This document shows, piece by piece, positions 35,414 through 47,349 of a stretch of DNA of 64,000 nt. The notes under the pieces are model-generated. The model ran no database searches. It was not told where the DNA came from and saw only the letters and a list, made by a program, of their open reading frames with translations. The stretch lies in the NCBI GenBank assembly GCA_028095005.1, contig CM051460.1:23297501-23361500 (forward strand). The letters run 5' to 3'. The position numbers and the translations under genes were made by a program. Position 1 is the stretch's first letter, and every line of letters starts with the position of its first letter. Source of the stretch: Rhynchospora pubera (lineage: Eukaryota; Streptophyta; Magnoliopsida; Poales; Cyperaceae).

Positions 35414-37170
35414 TATGCCATTATGTCTAATTATTTTTTAAATTATTAATTATATATTAATTGTATTCCATATATTATTTATATTAGATAAAATTATTTT
35501 TTTAAACAACAAATTTAAACACTGATAAAATATTAAATATATATAATTTTTTTTCATAATATAGACGTTAATTGTAATAAAAAGTAAAGGTTGTAATTTT
35601 AAAAAAAAACATCGCTACTTTTCGCAAATTTAATTTACGGTTCGGTTGATCGCAAATTTAATTTGTGGTTCAGTTGTTTGTGTCTCATTTCTTTCACTTA
35701 ATGTAGAAACAATTAATTTACACTAAAGTAATCTAAAATTTTTCGCTATTTTTGTTTGCGGTTTGATAAATCGTATCTCTTGTACTTCGTCAATGGTGCT
35801 TGGATAGTTGATTTGTGTGTAAAAAATGATAGAAATTGCTGTTATTCATGGAAGCAATTTTACCAGAATATGCAATATTTGCATGTATATATACCAAGGA
35901 CGAAATTAATCTCACTGGTAGCATACCTCTTCCTTCTGCAAGCAAGTTATTATCCTCCTAAGATACAGTAGTTATATTTTGAACAATCACAATCAGTCAG
36001 AAGAAAGTAAAGTAAGGAAAAAACAAGAGTGGAGCCCTATAAAACTTAAAACAGCAAGCCAAGGAAAAAAATTTCCAGAATTTTAATTAATTTTAGAAGT
36101 TGCTACGGGTCTATAAAAAATAATTTGGCTCTTAAAATTTTCTATTTTTTATAATAAAAATACTATTATTTTGATTCTTTATAATTTTTTAAAATTATAT
36201 CTAAGATTAAAAAATCTAGTTGGAAATTTACATCCAATATTTAATTGCTTGGCATTGGTTTATGGCATTATGCTATAGATTAGCCCGCAATCTACATAAA
36301 TGTAGTAACAAATATTATTTTTCACTTATGTTAATTAAATAAAAAAGGAATACGAATTCATTAATTAAAAAGTAGTAACGTATCACGCCCATAGATTACC
36401 TACACAACAAACCAAACCAGTTACACTTACCGCTCACAAACAAACAACGGGTAAAAATCTTTTGATTAAGAAGATAAACTCGGACCTTTTACGGAAAACC
36501 CGACCCGATTCACCCGATAAGGCGCCCAGCTACCACCTAGGACTGTCCGTCCAGAATTCCGGACTTCCGTTATTTCCTTTTGTATTCAAATGGTTTTATG
36601 CGTGCTCCTGTTTCACAGATTTTAATAATAGACCTTCTCTATGTTACCAACATCTCTTCCTTTGGGTCCATTTAGTTGTATAGCAAGTGGCAGTGGTCCG
36701 GGTCCAGGAATGGGAACTTTCTACCTATTCTTTTCTGTAGGAAAACTTCCTACCTAACACCTCTGTACCTAACGTGGTAAGTGCTTGTGCTTTTCACACC
36801 TGCACCATCCGTCCGTCCCAAAAAAGTAAAATAAAAAAACCCCACAATTTCAGTTTAACAATTTCTCTCCGATTTTGTGAAAATGGAGATATCCGTTTAC
36901 AATGAAGTTGCAACCAAGGTAATTTCTTGCGAAAATCAAGCCGCAGATATTATGCCACGCATTACTCATTGGTAATGGATTTGTGCAGTTAGTAATAAAA
37001 TAAAGAAAATCCTCAAAGCAAGCCAGATCATTACAATGTCCTGTAGTCATCATATGTTTATAAAATGGTGCGGGTTATAATTCTCGTTATTGTCGACCTG
37101 CTACGAAGATAGTTACACGACAATTACTCTGTCTACTCACTAAAAATCAGTCTTGCCTTTTTCTTCCTTT
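35414..37170. other. Intergenic region upstream of chorismate mutase
   Basis: AT-rich, no gene recognised. Short open frames at 35756-35971, 36462-36683 and 36850-37053 (minus) show no family features or splice context. The last few hundred bases probably include the chorismate mutase promoter. Confidence 0.45.
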
Positions 37171-37180
37171 CTTTCTTTCT

Positions 37181-37190
37181 ATATATAATA
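37181..37190 (+). promoter_or_regulatory. Candidate TATA box of chorismate mutase gene
   Basis: ATATATAATA about 140 bp upstream of the start codon, followed by a (CT)n-rich leader. Position and composition fit a plant core promoter; the transcription start was not determined. Confidence 0.5.
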
Positions 37191-37222
37191 AAGGCACCAG
37201 CGTTTCATATTCTTCCTGCTTC

Positions 37223-37225
<3 letters not shown>

Positions 37226-37260
<35 letters not shown>
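37226..37260. repeat. (CT)n tract in 5' leader
   Basis: CT dinucleotide run between the TATA-like box and the start codon. Such tracts are frequent in plant 5' leaders. Confidence 0.9.
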
Positions 37261-37265
<5 letters not shown>

Positions 37266-37329
37266 TCAAAATTAAAAAAATTGTATTTTGTTCACACAGA
37301 TTCACAAATTCTCTATTTTAGCGCCATTA

Positions 37330-40300
37330 ATGGAGCTCAGAGTGCTGAAGTCGTCTCCTTCCTCTTCCAGGCTTCCTTTCTCTCTCCAAAGCCGCGCTCA
37401 TCGCAACCCGAGCTTGAATGGATCTTGGCGTCGGTGGTCTTGCTATCCGCTGAAGAGACAAGCGCTCCATTCAATCCAGTGCTCCATCTCCATTCCATCT
37501 AGGTACTTAAGTTCACAAAAGCATTATTTTTGTTTGATTTTGGGATTTTGTTACATTTCTTGAAATAGGTAGGTGAGAGGGGCAGTATGATTTAGGTACT
37601 GTTATGTAAAGCAAGATTTGGTCTTTCTGTTTCTTTCATAATTGGAGAACATATAATAGGAGATTGATCTTCTAGTGTTAGTGAGAGGCGTAAATTAGTG
37701 TGTGTGTTTTTTTTTTCTTGTACTAGTTCGTAGGCCCCACACATGTGCACTTTTCAAATTAAATCCCTGCCCCAGTCCTTGCTGGGATTTGATCCTGAGG
37801 TATAAATGTGTATATATACTGATGACTGGTGTTTATACTCATACATTGTTAAATTGACAAATTTGGATGGCTTTGCTATTGCTGGGATAAGCTTAAATAG
37901 AGGTGAATTATAGAAGGGTATATTAGTATATACAGCATCAGCTGTATTGGTACCAGTCTGATTATGGTACCTGTGAGGATGCAGTATTTTGTGTGCTTGC
38001 CAGTCGATAGCATCAGCCTCTAAGTGTGGTTCTTTTCAGTTAATGAAAAGAGGTGGTGCTTGTTGCTCCACTAATTTTAAAAGAAATATTATGGTTCCAC
38101 AACTTTAGAGCATCTAGTTGGAAGTAAATTTTTTTAATTCACCCAGGATATCCTCTATAGCTCTACTTCCCAATTCAAAATCTTTATTGTGTTATTTTAC
38201 CTTTGTCTTTTTGATTCAAAAGGGTAAACTAAAACTCAGTGGAGTTGATAGAACCATATTTTAATCAAGGGCAACTCTTTTTAATCTCAAGATATAAATT
38301 AACTGGTTTTGGCTGCTTTCATGACACCTAGGCTGCCAGACCTAAATTTTATTGTTTCAAATTGTTATTTGCTAACCATTGTTTAAGTTGATAAGGCTGG
38401 TGTTGGGTTTTTCTTTTTTTTGTGAAAAAAAAACTAATTTCATTGTGCTAGTGATGACAATATCAAATTAATCTGACAACTATCCTTTGGAATACTTTTG
38501 AATCACAGGCCTGATAAAAGCAGAGTAGATGAGAGTGAGGCATTGACCCTCGATAGCATCAGGCACTCTCTAATCAGACAAGAAGATAGCATCATCTTTT
38601 GTCTATTAGAGAGAGCTCAATTTGCCTACAATGCCGACACGTACAATAGCAGGCAGGGTTTTGATGGGTCTCTTGTTGAATTTATGGTCAGAGAGACCGA
38701 AAGTCTACATGCACAGGTATGCAAAGCTTTACTAAATTTGATAATAGGGGGTTGCTATATGCAATATGTTGTTAGTTAATACTCACTTCGTGACTTCATT
38801 CTTAATTAGGTTGGTAGATACAAGAGCCCAGACGAGCACCCTTTCTTTCCAGAAAATCTACCGGAGCTGGTGCTGCCACCTATGCAATACCCCGAGGTGA
38901 GTTTTATGTTTAGATCTGAATTCTTCTAGGATTAGGTGAAATATAAACCAGCTATTTGCAAATTTTTATTTCTTATTATATATATTTTGTATTTTGTGGG
39001 TTAATTTTGGTTGTAGGATGCCCAGTAATGTGTATTGTTTGTACAATGTTTAGTATTTAATTGCATTATTCATTGTTTTTTTTACTTGTTATTTTTCTGA
39101 GTTTCGTGGGTTCTGTTTGACAAGTCAGCCTTTTTAGGCTTTTATATTTCATTTGGTGTCAATTGGTTATGTGGCACGGTTTGTTGCTGCATGTGTTCTG
39201 TGTACATTGTAGAAGGTACCACACTGCCAATTGCCATAAAGGATCCCAACTTGGTTGGTAATTTGCTACCATTTTTGAAGTTCAAACTTCTATAAATTTT
39301 CAAACAAGGTGGTCTCTCTTCAAACTAAAGGAGACTCTATTCCAACACAAGGTCTTACATCACTCTCATGACTTGCCTCTGTTGTTATGTTTTACTCCAT
39401 TTTCTGTTTGGAATCTCAAACTTATTTTCTTCTGAGATTTTATACTCTTTTACTTCTGCTATGTATCAATTATAATACTCAACTGTTTGTTTTGGAATAA
39501 ATTGTAGGTGCTACATCCAGCTGCTAATTCAATAAATATAAATAAAACAATCTGGAACATGTACTTCGACAATTTGCTACCAAGATTTGCCAAGGAAGGG
39601 AGCGACGGAAACTGTGGTTCGAGCGCTGTATGCGACACAATGGTTTTACAGGTATATTAACTATTTGTCTATTTCTATACCATAGAAAGTATCATATAAA
39701 AAGAACCTATATATTGCAACCTGTAGAAGTCTTATCAATTGTTCACAACAAATGGTGTAGAAAACTATGCATTTATGCATGTGGGTCCTGCTTTAAAATG
39801 GACTGTGTCATGTACCAAGATGTACTGGATTCTTTCCACCTTTATCTTTTAGCTGCCAGATTATTGTTTATGATTCCATACAATGTCTAATTAACAATGG
39901 CAGGCCCTTTCCAAGAGAGTACATTATGGCAAGTTTGTAGCAGAGGCTAAATTCCGAGCTACTCCTGAATCGTACAAACCAGCAATCAAGTCGCAAGTAT
40001 GTCTATCTAGTTCCTTTACTTTTAGTCTGTTTTATAAAAAATTTATTCATTCTCTGGAATTTGTGCCTAGGCACTGAGAACAAGATTACCCTACATATCT
40101 AAATATTTCAGAAAGTAATTCTTTGTTCTTTTGTTTTTCTAATTAACATTTCAGGATAGTGGTTGGTTGATGCGATTGCTGACCTTCGAGCAGGTGGAAC
40201 AGTCGGTATTGCATAGGGTGAAGACGAAGGCTTCGGTATTCGGTCAAGAGGTAAATGTGGATGGAGAGACCAAAGAAAATCAGAATGGAAATGGCGCACC

Positions 40301-40409
40301 ACCAGTGTACAAGATTCAACCATCCCTAGTGGCAGAGTTGTATGGAACATGGATCATGCCGCTGACGAAAGAGGTTCAAGTGCAATATTTGCTCCGACGG
40401 TTGGATTGA
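37330..40409 (+). CDS. CM1: Chorismate mutase, plastid type, six exons
   Basis: Converts chorismate to prephenate, the committed step toward phenylalanine and tyrosine. Coding exons: 37330-37502, 38509-38716, 38810-38896, 39508-39651, 39904-39996 and 40155-40409, all with GT-AG introns, joining in frame to 319 codons ending TGA. Residues 1-57 are rich in Ser and Arg with few acidic residues, consistent with a chloroplast transit peptide, which points to the CM1 rather than the cytosolic CM2 type. The mature part is the all-helical eukaryotic AroQ fold: SIRHSLIRQEDSIIFCLLER at 74-93, IWNMYFDNLLPRF at 171-183, GSDGN at 187-191, ALSKRVHYGKFVAEAKFR at about 205-222, and a C-terminal EVQVQYLLRRLD. 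Plastid enzymes of this type are usually inhibited by Phe and Tyr and activated by Trp; this is family knowledge. Length is close to the usual ~320-340. No defects seen. Confidence 0.95.
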
Positions 40410-41600
40410 AGGTCTGCAATTTGATCTGCAGAAGTTAGATTCTGTTATGGCTTCCAGTCGAGTAGGTTTATGAGTCCTTTTTCTTCTTTTCCCTCTTTTG
40501 ATGTATATAATCTGGTAGATTTTTGAGAGTTGAAAGGTAAAAATGCTGCATTATAGTAGCAATTTGATGTATCTAACATCTGAAATTTTCTGTTGGCCTG
40601 TAGTTGATGTAAACAATTTTATGTTATGGCTCAAAGTAAATATTTTCCTTTTTTTTTTCTACTTTTCATATGCTTGTCTGTTTGCCTGTAGTTGATGTAA
40701 AAAATTTATGTTATCGCTCAAAGTGAATATATTTTTTTAACTTTTCATGTGCTAGTCTTTAATGAAATTATGTTTTTTCAACTTTTCATATACTAGCCTC
40801 CAATGAAAGTATGTTTCTTTAACATCAGATAAGCAGGTCTGCAGGTGCAATCATCGTACATTTTTGCTCTTGAGTAATTTAACTTTAGGACAAAGCATTA
40901 CATTAGTAAGACTTTTATGTATTAACCTGTGGTTAATTCATATGCTTATAGTGCGAAAAAAATAATTTAAGAGTTTTCAGGAAAGAGCAGGTATGACACA
41001 TGACCGAATTTTCCAAATGCAAGTATTTAATTAAAAAATTGAACTTCAAACAAATGAGTTCAATAACAAATTTTGATTCCTGCATTTAATGTTACGTATT
41101 ATATCGTCAAATTTTAAGGAATATTACCGATTTTTCTGCATTTTTCTTATATAAACTTCAAATGCACGAAATATTGTGCAAGAGAAGGAAGACAAACTGC
41201 AAATGTTTCCGGCCCACATACCTAAATCTAAACAAACTCTCTATTCAGGCCTAGCTGCAAAGGATTTGTGAATAGTACGTAATGTAACTATGTAAGTGCT
41301 AATTGAACTTGAATGCGGAAATAAAACTAAGATCGAGATTACCTTCAGGCTCCAGCCATTGCTTGTCAAGAATTTGTTGATTGAGATCACTGTAACTAAA
41401 GGACACTACTGGAACCGATGGTCTTTCCTTACTTTTGACTTTTTTCTGTCGTTTTTAACGCTACAATGGCGACACGTCAATCTATCCATTCGATGATTCT
41501 GTACGATTAAATCGTGTCCCTTCAATTGTTTGTTTTTCCCTTAGTTTTTTGTGACATTTTGTGTTGTCTTTACATTTTTTAAGCTAGTCTCTTATGTTTG
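40410..41600. other. 3' flank of chorismate mutase and intergenic
   Basis: The first few hundred bases are T-rich and likely hold the 3' UTR. The phrase TAGTTGATGTAAA followed by ATTTTATGTTAT occurs twice (about 40602 and 40690), a short local duplication, with related CTTTTCATATGCT phrases three times to about 40800. No gene beyond. Confidence 0.5.
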
Positions 41601-41639
41601 TACCGGACCCGGTGACTTCTTTTGATTCAAGCCGTCCGA

Positions 41640-41945
41640 TTTAAGCTGAACGAGCTGATTTTTACAGGCCGCACGAATCTCGATGGGCCAGATATTAATC
41701 ACGAGACATTTATTAGTGATCGGACGACTCAGAGGATCTCAATTCGTGGAGCTAGTGTAGTGCAAACGTGTCGTGTCAAACACACGCGTGTTAGATCTCG
41801 TGTCATGTTAGCACGAGTTAATATTTTGAACGTGTCGTGTCATGTTGATCGGAGAAATAGAATGATACGATATGCATAATGACACGACATGTCTAATAAG
41901 ATATGACATGACGTGTTAGATGTGTCATGATAGATTTTTCGATTT
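41640..41945. repeat. GTGTCGTGTC-rich degenerate repeat
   Basis: Many copies, on both strands, of GTGTCGTGTCA, ACACGACA and related words, with higher G+C than the flanks. Similar sequence is common in plant hAT-derived MITEs, but I could not find paired ends or a target duplication, so it is left as a repeat. The open frame at 41622-41879 follows from the repeat. Confidence 0.5.
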
Positions 41946-42660
41946 TTTAGTTGAAAATTCTAAAATATAAATTAAATATATTTTTAAAAGAAATTTTTTT
42001 TATGAAAATCTTGCAGTTAATATGCTAGATGGAACTTGCAAATTTCTTCAACTCAAATTTTATGCGGCAATTGAGATTCAGGATGCATATTGAACGCAAG
42101 GAAACGTATTTTGAAAGAGTGTGTATAGAGAATTTTGATGAGTTTTTGATAAATGAAATTCAGGATGTATATTAAGAATTCAGACGTGTTGAGTACTTGA
42201 GTGGGTTTAGCCTTTATTTTAGAAAAGCAAATTATACAGCATTCGCTCTTTCATTCATTAATGCTTTTAGAAACCATTGAAATAGTCGACATATTTTTTC
42301 AATCCATTGGACCAAGCCACCAACCCACTATTTATTAAGCATAAGAAATAGCTTTCTTCGATTTCCTTCTTTCAACATAATCCCACACTGAAATCGGATC
42401 GCTTCCCATTTCACTATTATACCGCCTGAATACAATTGAACAAAAGAAAAAATAAATTAGGCCAATCGGCCTACTTATAACAACAGAATCCCAACATAAA
42501 TATTTTAATCACACCCTACAACTATTCAGTTATACACCAATTATAGACGAATACTCTAATTATCACAAAATAAATCTTGCAACATGGTGTCAAGATACAT
42601 AACATTAATGAAATGCCTGGCGAAGCCACCATGAAAGAATCTATTTGTTCAATATTGCAC
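41946..42660. other. Intergenic, no gene recognised
   Basis: AT-rich, without a usable open frame or recognisable repeat apart from a few short recurring phrases (GAAATTCAGGATG, GATTCAGGATGCATATT). Confidence 0.5.
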
Positions 42661-44014
42661 AAAAGTTAACCATACTATATTTTGCAAACATTGACCAGAG
42701 GTAATTATAGTACAATTGTCTTTGATAATAAATTTTATTGATAAAAAAAAGTTTACAATATAAGTTTGAAGTATTTACAAGGAAAAAAAAATGTTAAGAG
42801 TTGAAAAATTCACAAATTAAATTTAGAAAGTTTTATTTACACAACAATCGATAAAAAGTTAATTTCATTTTGTTCTATTGAATTGAATACACTGGCACCT
42901 TGTGTCTTTTTTTTTTTTTTTTTTTTTTGAAAGTCAGGTGGCTGAAAACCACACCGACAGATTTCATTAAAAATAAAAAGTTAATTACAAAGGCCGAAAG
43001 AGGCTACAAAAAACAAAAGAAAAAACGAACTACTATGCATAAAAGAAAGCTACTCTAAACTATGCAAAAGAAAAGGAAAAAACAGCACTGGGCGAAAGCC
43101 TTCCATGAGCAAACAAGAGCTGAAATCTCCTGGAGTAGTAGGAACGTAGGTTTTATAGAATTTGAAAAAAAGGCACCTTGTGTCATTGGCATTTTAATTT
43201 GATTTCTGTTTTGTTTCGAATACCACCAGAAAAGGCAAAGGAGGAAGCACAAGTTAGGTAAGGTGGGAGGTTATTATCAGTCTTGCAAAGGTTTTCACCA
43301 TTGGACCTCGCACTAAATGTACTTTGCGTTAAGCATACTTTCAAATAGCATAGCCAGGGCTCAATTCGTTCATTGATATGTTTGTATTTAGTTCTCCTCC
43401 AATAACTCATATTGACCATTAATATATACATAAGCTAATTGGGTTTCCTCGATTAGAGTTGGAACTACAGTCCTTATCAGAAAATAATAGTACTAATTGT
43501 AGTAAACTAATAACATATAATTGGAAGGAGGAACAAAGATCGACGGACTCTGAAAGATATCACTGATGTTACATTTTATAGGAATCATAGGTCACCGCTC
43601 ACACATTCTTAATCTATCAACTAACTCTCCATCAATAATAACAGTATCACATCAGATTGCAAAATCATCTCATTACAATGACTTGCATGTCATATTGGTT
43701 TTCTTCCAATTCTTGTAAATCCAAAATTGTAAAACCTTTTTTTAAATTTTTTCTCTTTAATTATATGTTAAAGGAAAGTGGGTTATATGTTAATTATTTT
43801 TCCTTTTTCTCTTTAAGTATTTTGTTCTCTTTAATTAAAAATGGATTTTTTATATCCATTAATCGTCTAGATAGGAGTAATTAAATAAAAATAACAAAAA
43901 GTTACTCTTCGCAACTTGTGGATCATCTAATTTTCAATGAACTAGCCAATCTCATTAGAACAATCCAATAGTTTTATCACAAATAGTGCGGCTTACTAGT
44001 GTAATGCTTTTACT
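42661..44014. repeat. Dispersed duplication, copy B
   Basis: Same orientation as copy A. Bases 42661-43740 correspond to 1-1020, and 43840-44014 to 20540-20740, with about 100 bp of low-complexity T-rich sequence between. Copy B carries a LINE insertion (42907-43171) absent from A and lacks the 19.5 kb present in A. No gene is recognised in it. Confidence 0.85.
42907..43171 (-). mobile_element. 5'-truncated LINE insertion (265 bp)
   Basis: A poly-T run of 22 (poly-A tail on the minus strand) starts at 42907. The insert is bracketed by a perfect 13 bp duplication GGCACCTTGTGTC (42894-42906 and 43172-43184). The minus strand reads as the last part of a plant LINE, with a 3' UTR containing TAGCCTCTTTCGGCCTTTGT. 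Copy A of the surrounding duplication has the empty site. Polymerase motifs are absent because only the 3' end was copied. Confidence 0.85.
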
Positions 44015-44649
44015 AATTAGGTAGACGTATCTAACTTCAATACGAAGAGTTAAACTGAAACTACAAAGTGATAACTAGGGGCGTAATCGAACTGCTTTTT
44101 TTTACCGGGTAGAGTAATGTTTAGTCGGATACATATTTTAATTTTGACTAGTAATCCGTGTATATTCCAACTCATTCGTTTATCACTATTTATTTCTTTA
44201 TGCCTCATATTTACTCGTGTCCCTAATTAGAGATCTCTTCTCTCACGACGTGTTGATCTCCTCCGTAGCCACACACGTCCTCTTTCCCTTTCGCAAGGTC
44301 TCAAAAATTAAAAGATGCCTCGAATTTGTCTCTAATTTGCCTCAAACTAGAGAGTAATAATAAAAAATTACGTGTGCATTTTATTTGAACAAAATTTAAA
44401 GTAATTTACTTCTCTAAATTTAAAGGCATTTTTAAAAAATGATAAACATAAATTAAGAAATTTACTCGTTTAATCCCTACCAAACAGATCCAAGCGCACA
44501 AAACGACAAAAGTTGCTAGTTGGGGTACAAGCTCCCAAACGTCACCTATTTTTTACTGTCCGATTTATTTAACTCAATGGTGATCCTATCCCATTGAGAG
44601 AGACAAAAAACGAATTAGAAGTTTTGAAATGTCTTTTCTTTATTAGTTA

Positions 44650-44677
44650 CTAGTGGGGGCGTCGCGCGTTGCGCGAC
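44650..44677 (-). mobile_element. Helitron-type 3' terminus, minus strand
   Basis: CTAG at 44650-44653, preceded by A on the plus strand (a host T after CTAG on the minus strand). It is then separated by 7 nt from a perfect GC-rich stem GTCGCGC (44661-44667) and GCGCGAC (44671-44677) with a 3-base loop. Read on the minus strand this is hairpin, spacer, CTAG, T. The element would extend to the right; its 5' end was not found. Confidence 0.6.
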
Positions 44678-46700
44678 TTATTTTTATCACATATAGATAT
44701 CGTGAACATGTCTCTTATAATAGAAGTAAAATTTGTTATATAAGATAATTGTGTCTGAAAAAAATAAATTTTAAAAATAATATTTTTTAGATGAGGCGAT
44801 AAAACATAGAAAAAACAGAAAAATTTTATTATATCAATTATTGATTTCTTTTTAATTATCAGCATGTCTTATCTAAAATATTAACACATATGATATTTTT
44901 AACGTCAAACAGAAAAGACTATCTAAAGTATTTATTTTTGTATCTATCTCATCATTGTGATTTTCAAAACGTATAATTTAACAATCACCTAATATTTTAG
45001 AAAATATATCTTTTGTCGTTTTTCCATAAGTACAAACCATAAATTTGAATCTCTAATATTATGCAATATTTCTTTCTAAACATGATTCATAAGTTTAATA
45101 TCATATCACAATATTTCAGCAATTTTAAAAAATCGATATGTGAAGAATCAGAATATAATATATCATAAATATTATCATACAAACATATTGAATCAATGTT
45201 CCACATATTTTTAAATATAACGATAATTGCAAATATAGTATTGTATCAAATAAACGGAGAAAAATATTTGGATTAAGGATATGTTATGAAGATGAAAATT
45301 GGCGTGAACTCTTTTTGTTGTTGTTTATTTTTTTAAATTGATCGCAGGATTAAACAAAGAAAAGACACAACATGAACCATATAAAAAAAACGGCAAAATG
45401 AAAAAAAGGGACCTAAAAATCAGCAAAATAAATGTCATTTTCCTCATCTCATCTCCAGAGGAAACAAACGGGAAAAAAAGTTTCTGCACATAATTACACC
45501 CACTGTCCCACATGTGATTGGATTCAGATATAGGATTTTCTGTGACAACTGTTTTTCAGTTGTACTTGAGTTTTAATTTGACGACCATAGAAAATCCAAA
45601 TAAATTTATTAATGAAACATAGAAAGCCGAGAATGGTGAATGAAGGCTCATGCTCATGCTCATGGGAACCCAGCCAAATTTATCCTCCGCATGGATATTG
45701 GCGGATCCTCTATGACCATTCTCAATTGTCCATGCTCGATTATATAGCCACACCTTTAGTTATTGCAACAAATAATCCGGTCCAGAGATGCATTTGCAAC
45801 CCAATAGATGTCGGTCATAGCCATAGCACAGAAATAAAAAAAACAGATTGGGATTTCGAAACATACTCGAATAGATTGTGCAACGGGTTAAAAATAAATT
45901 GGAAAAGACCCGTTTCACAAAGGCTACCTACGGGTGTACGCATGAGATCATCATCGACACCCATGTGGTGTGTAGAGGAAAAACAATTAAGTAGATTTTT
46001 TATGTTCGTACTGCGTATGGTCACCGTGTAGCAGATAAGAAGCAAATTGAATAACACAAAATATGAACCACCTCATTTCAGCTGTTGCAACAAAAGATCC
46101 AACAATTTTCACTGTGCGAAGAACTGTTCGCAAACAGTATTCGGGTTCGGATTCAATTGTCCCGATTAATATATGTTTGGATTTTCACTTTTTTCTCTTT
46201 CTTCTTCATTTTCTCCCACAAAATGAAGCCCAAAATATAGAAACACATATTTCTCATTTATCAATTATCACTCACTCTCCGATGATTAGTAGAGATTTGC
46301 ATCCGTCGACGTTATGAGTGTGCTCTCCTCTTCACAAGAAGCCTATAGAGATTTCATTTGTTTATCTTTCGTCAATCGTCTCTCATGCCTCGCATATGAC
46401 ATCTCATAAAGCTATCTATCATTTCGCCATCTTCGACTATTTTGTTATTTACAAGTTTGTTCTTGAATATGTGGCCACATACTGAGCAGTTGCGACAAAT
46501 GATCTGACCCAAATCACTGTCCGGAGAACTGTTGGCTTCACAGTATCGGATCCGAATCTAATTGCAGAGTTAAATAAGTTCTTTTATGTTTTATTACGCC
46601 TTTCCTTTCTCAATCCAGAATGACTCGTACTCCAAATGATAATATTTGTCATTTTATACGCTACACCAAATACCGCGACACATAATTTGAATCCTTACCG
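44678..46700. other. Probable Helitron body and intergenic sequence
   Basis: The first ~600 bp is very AT-rich, as expected behind a Helitron 3' end. An open frame at 45612-46031 (139 codons) has no recognisable family. Two diverged direct repeats of about 85 bp lie at about 46077-46160 and 46483-46567 (GTTGC/GACAAA, then GAACTGTTSGC, then GGATCCGAATCTAATTG in the second), with a shorter relative near 45757. Confidence 0.4.
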
Positions 46701-47349
46701 AACAGCTATGTTACTCGGATACTCCAAAATTATGCCGCACCCCGTATCCGATACGTATCCGACGCGAATTTGCTTGCGATACGCATCCGATGGTCCACGT
46801 GGCGGATTCTATTATTTTAATATATTTGACCGGCGTATTTGGTCAAAATACACTTTAGATACGTTTTAAATACGTACAGATACGTTTTTGAATACGCTTC
46901 CGAAGAATTTTAAAATAGATATCTCGTAAATGTTGAAGCAGCTTTTTGTGGTGCAAGTGTGCAACGTTCATTAATTGGTCTTTTTTTTCCTAAAGAAAAC
47001 ATTTATTATTTTCTTGACTCCGGACCCATCACTTGGAAGATTAAAAGACAAAGTTGGACGGACAATTTATTGTTGAGATTACCACCTTTTTTCCTTAATT
47101 TTATTTTGATTTCAAATCCGTTGTCAAAATATAGCTATAGTATAAAATAACAGACTACCACCGATAAATTATTTAACATGCTTATTTTAGTCTCAACAAT
47201 TTTTTTATTTTTAGATATAAATAATAATAAAAATATTAATATTTAAAAAATAATATAAGTTTTTATCAATATATATATATATGCTTCCGTATCCTAGTTT
47301 TTCGAAAAATGACGTATCTCCGCATCCGTATCGAATCGGATAAGATACC

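Noticed and set aside
40108..40350. Minus-strand 80-codon frame
   Set aside because: Antisense shadow of the last chorismate mutase exon.
45612..46031. 139-codon frame as a gene
   Set aside because: No recognisable family, no splice or promoter context, and it lies in repeat-rich sequence behind a Helitron end.
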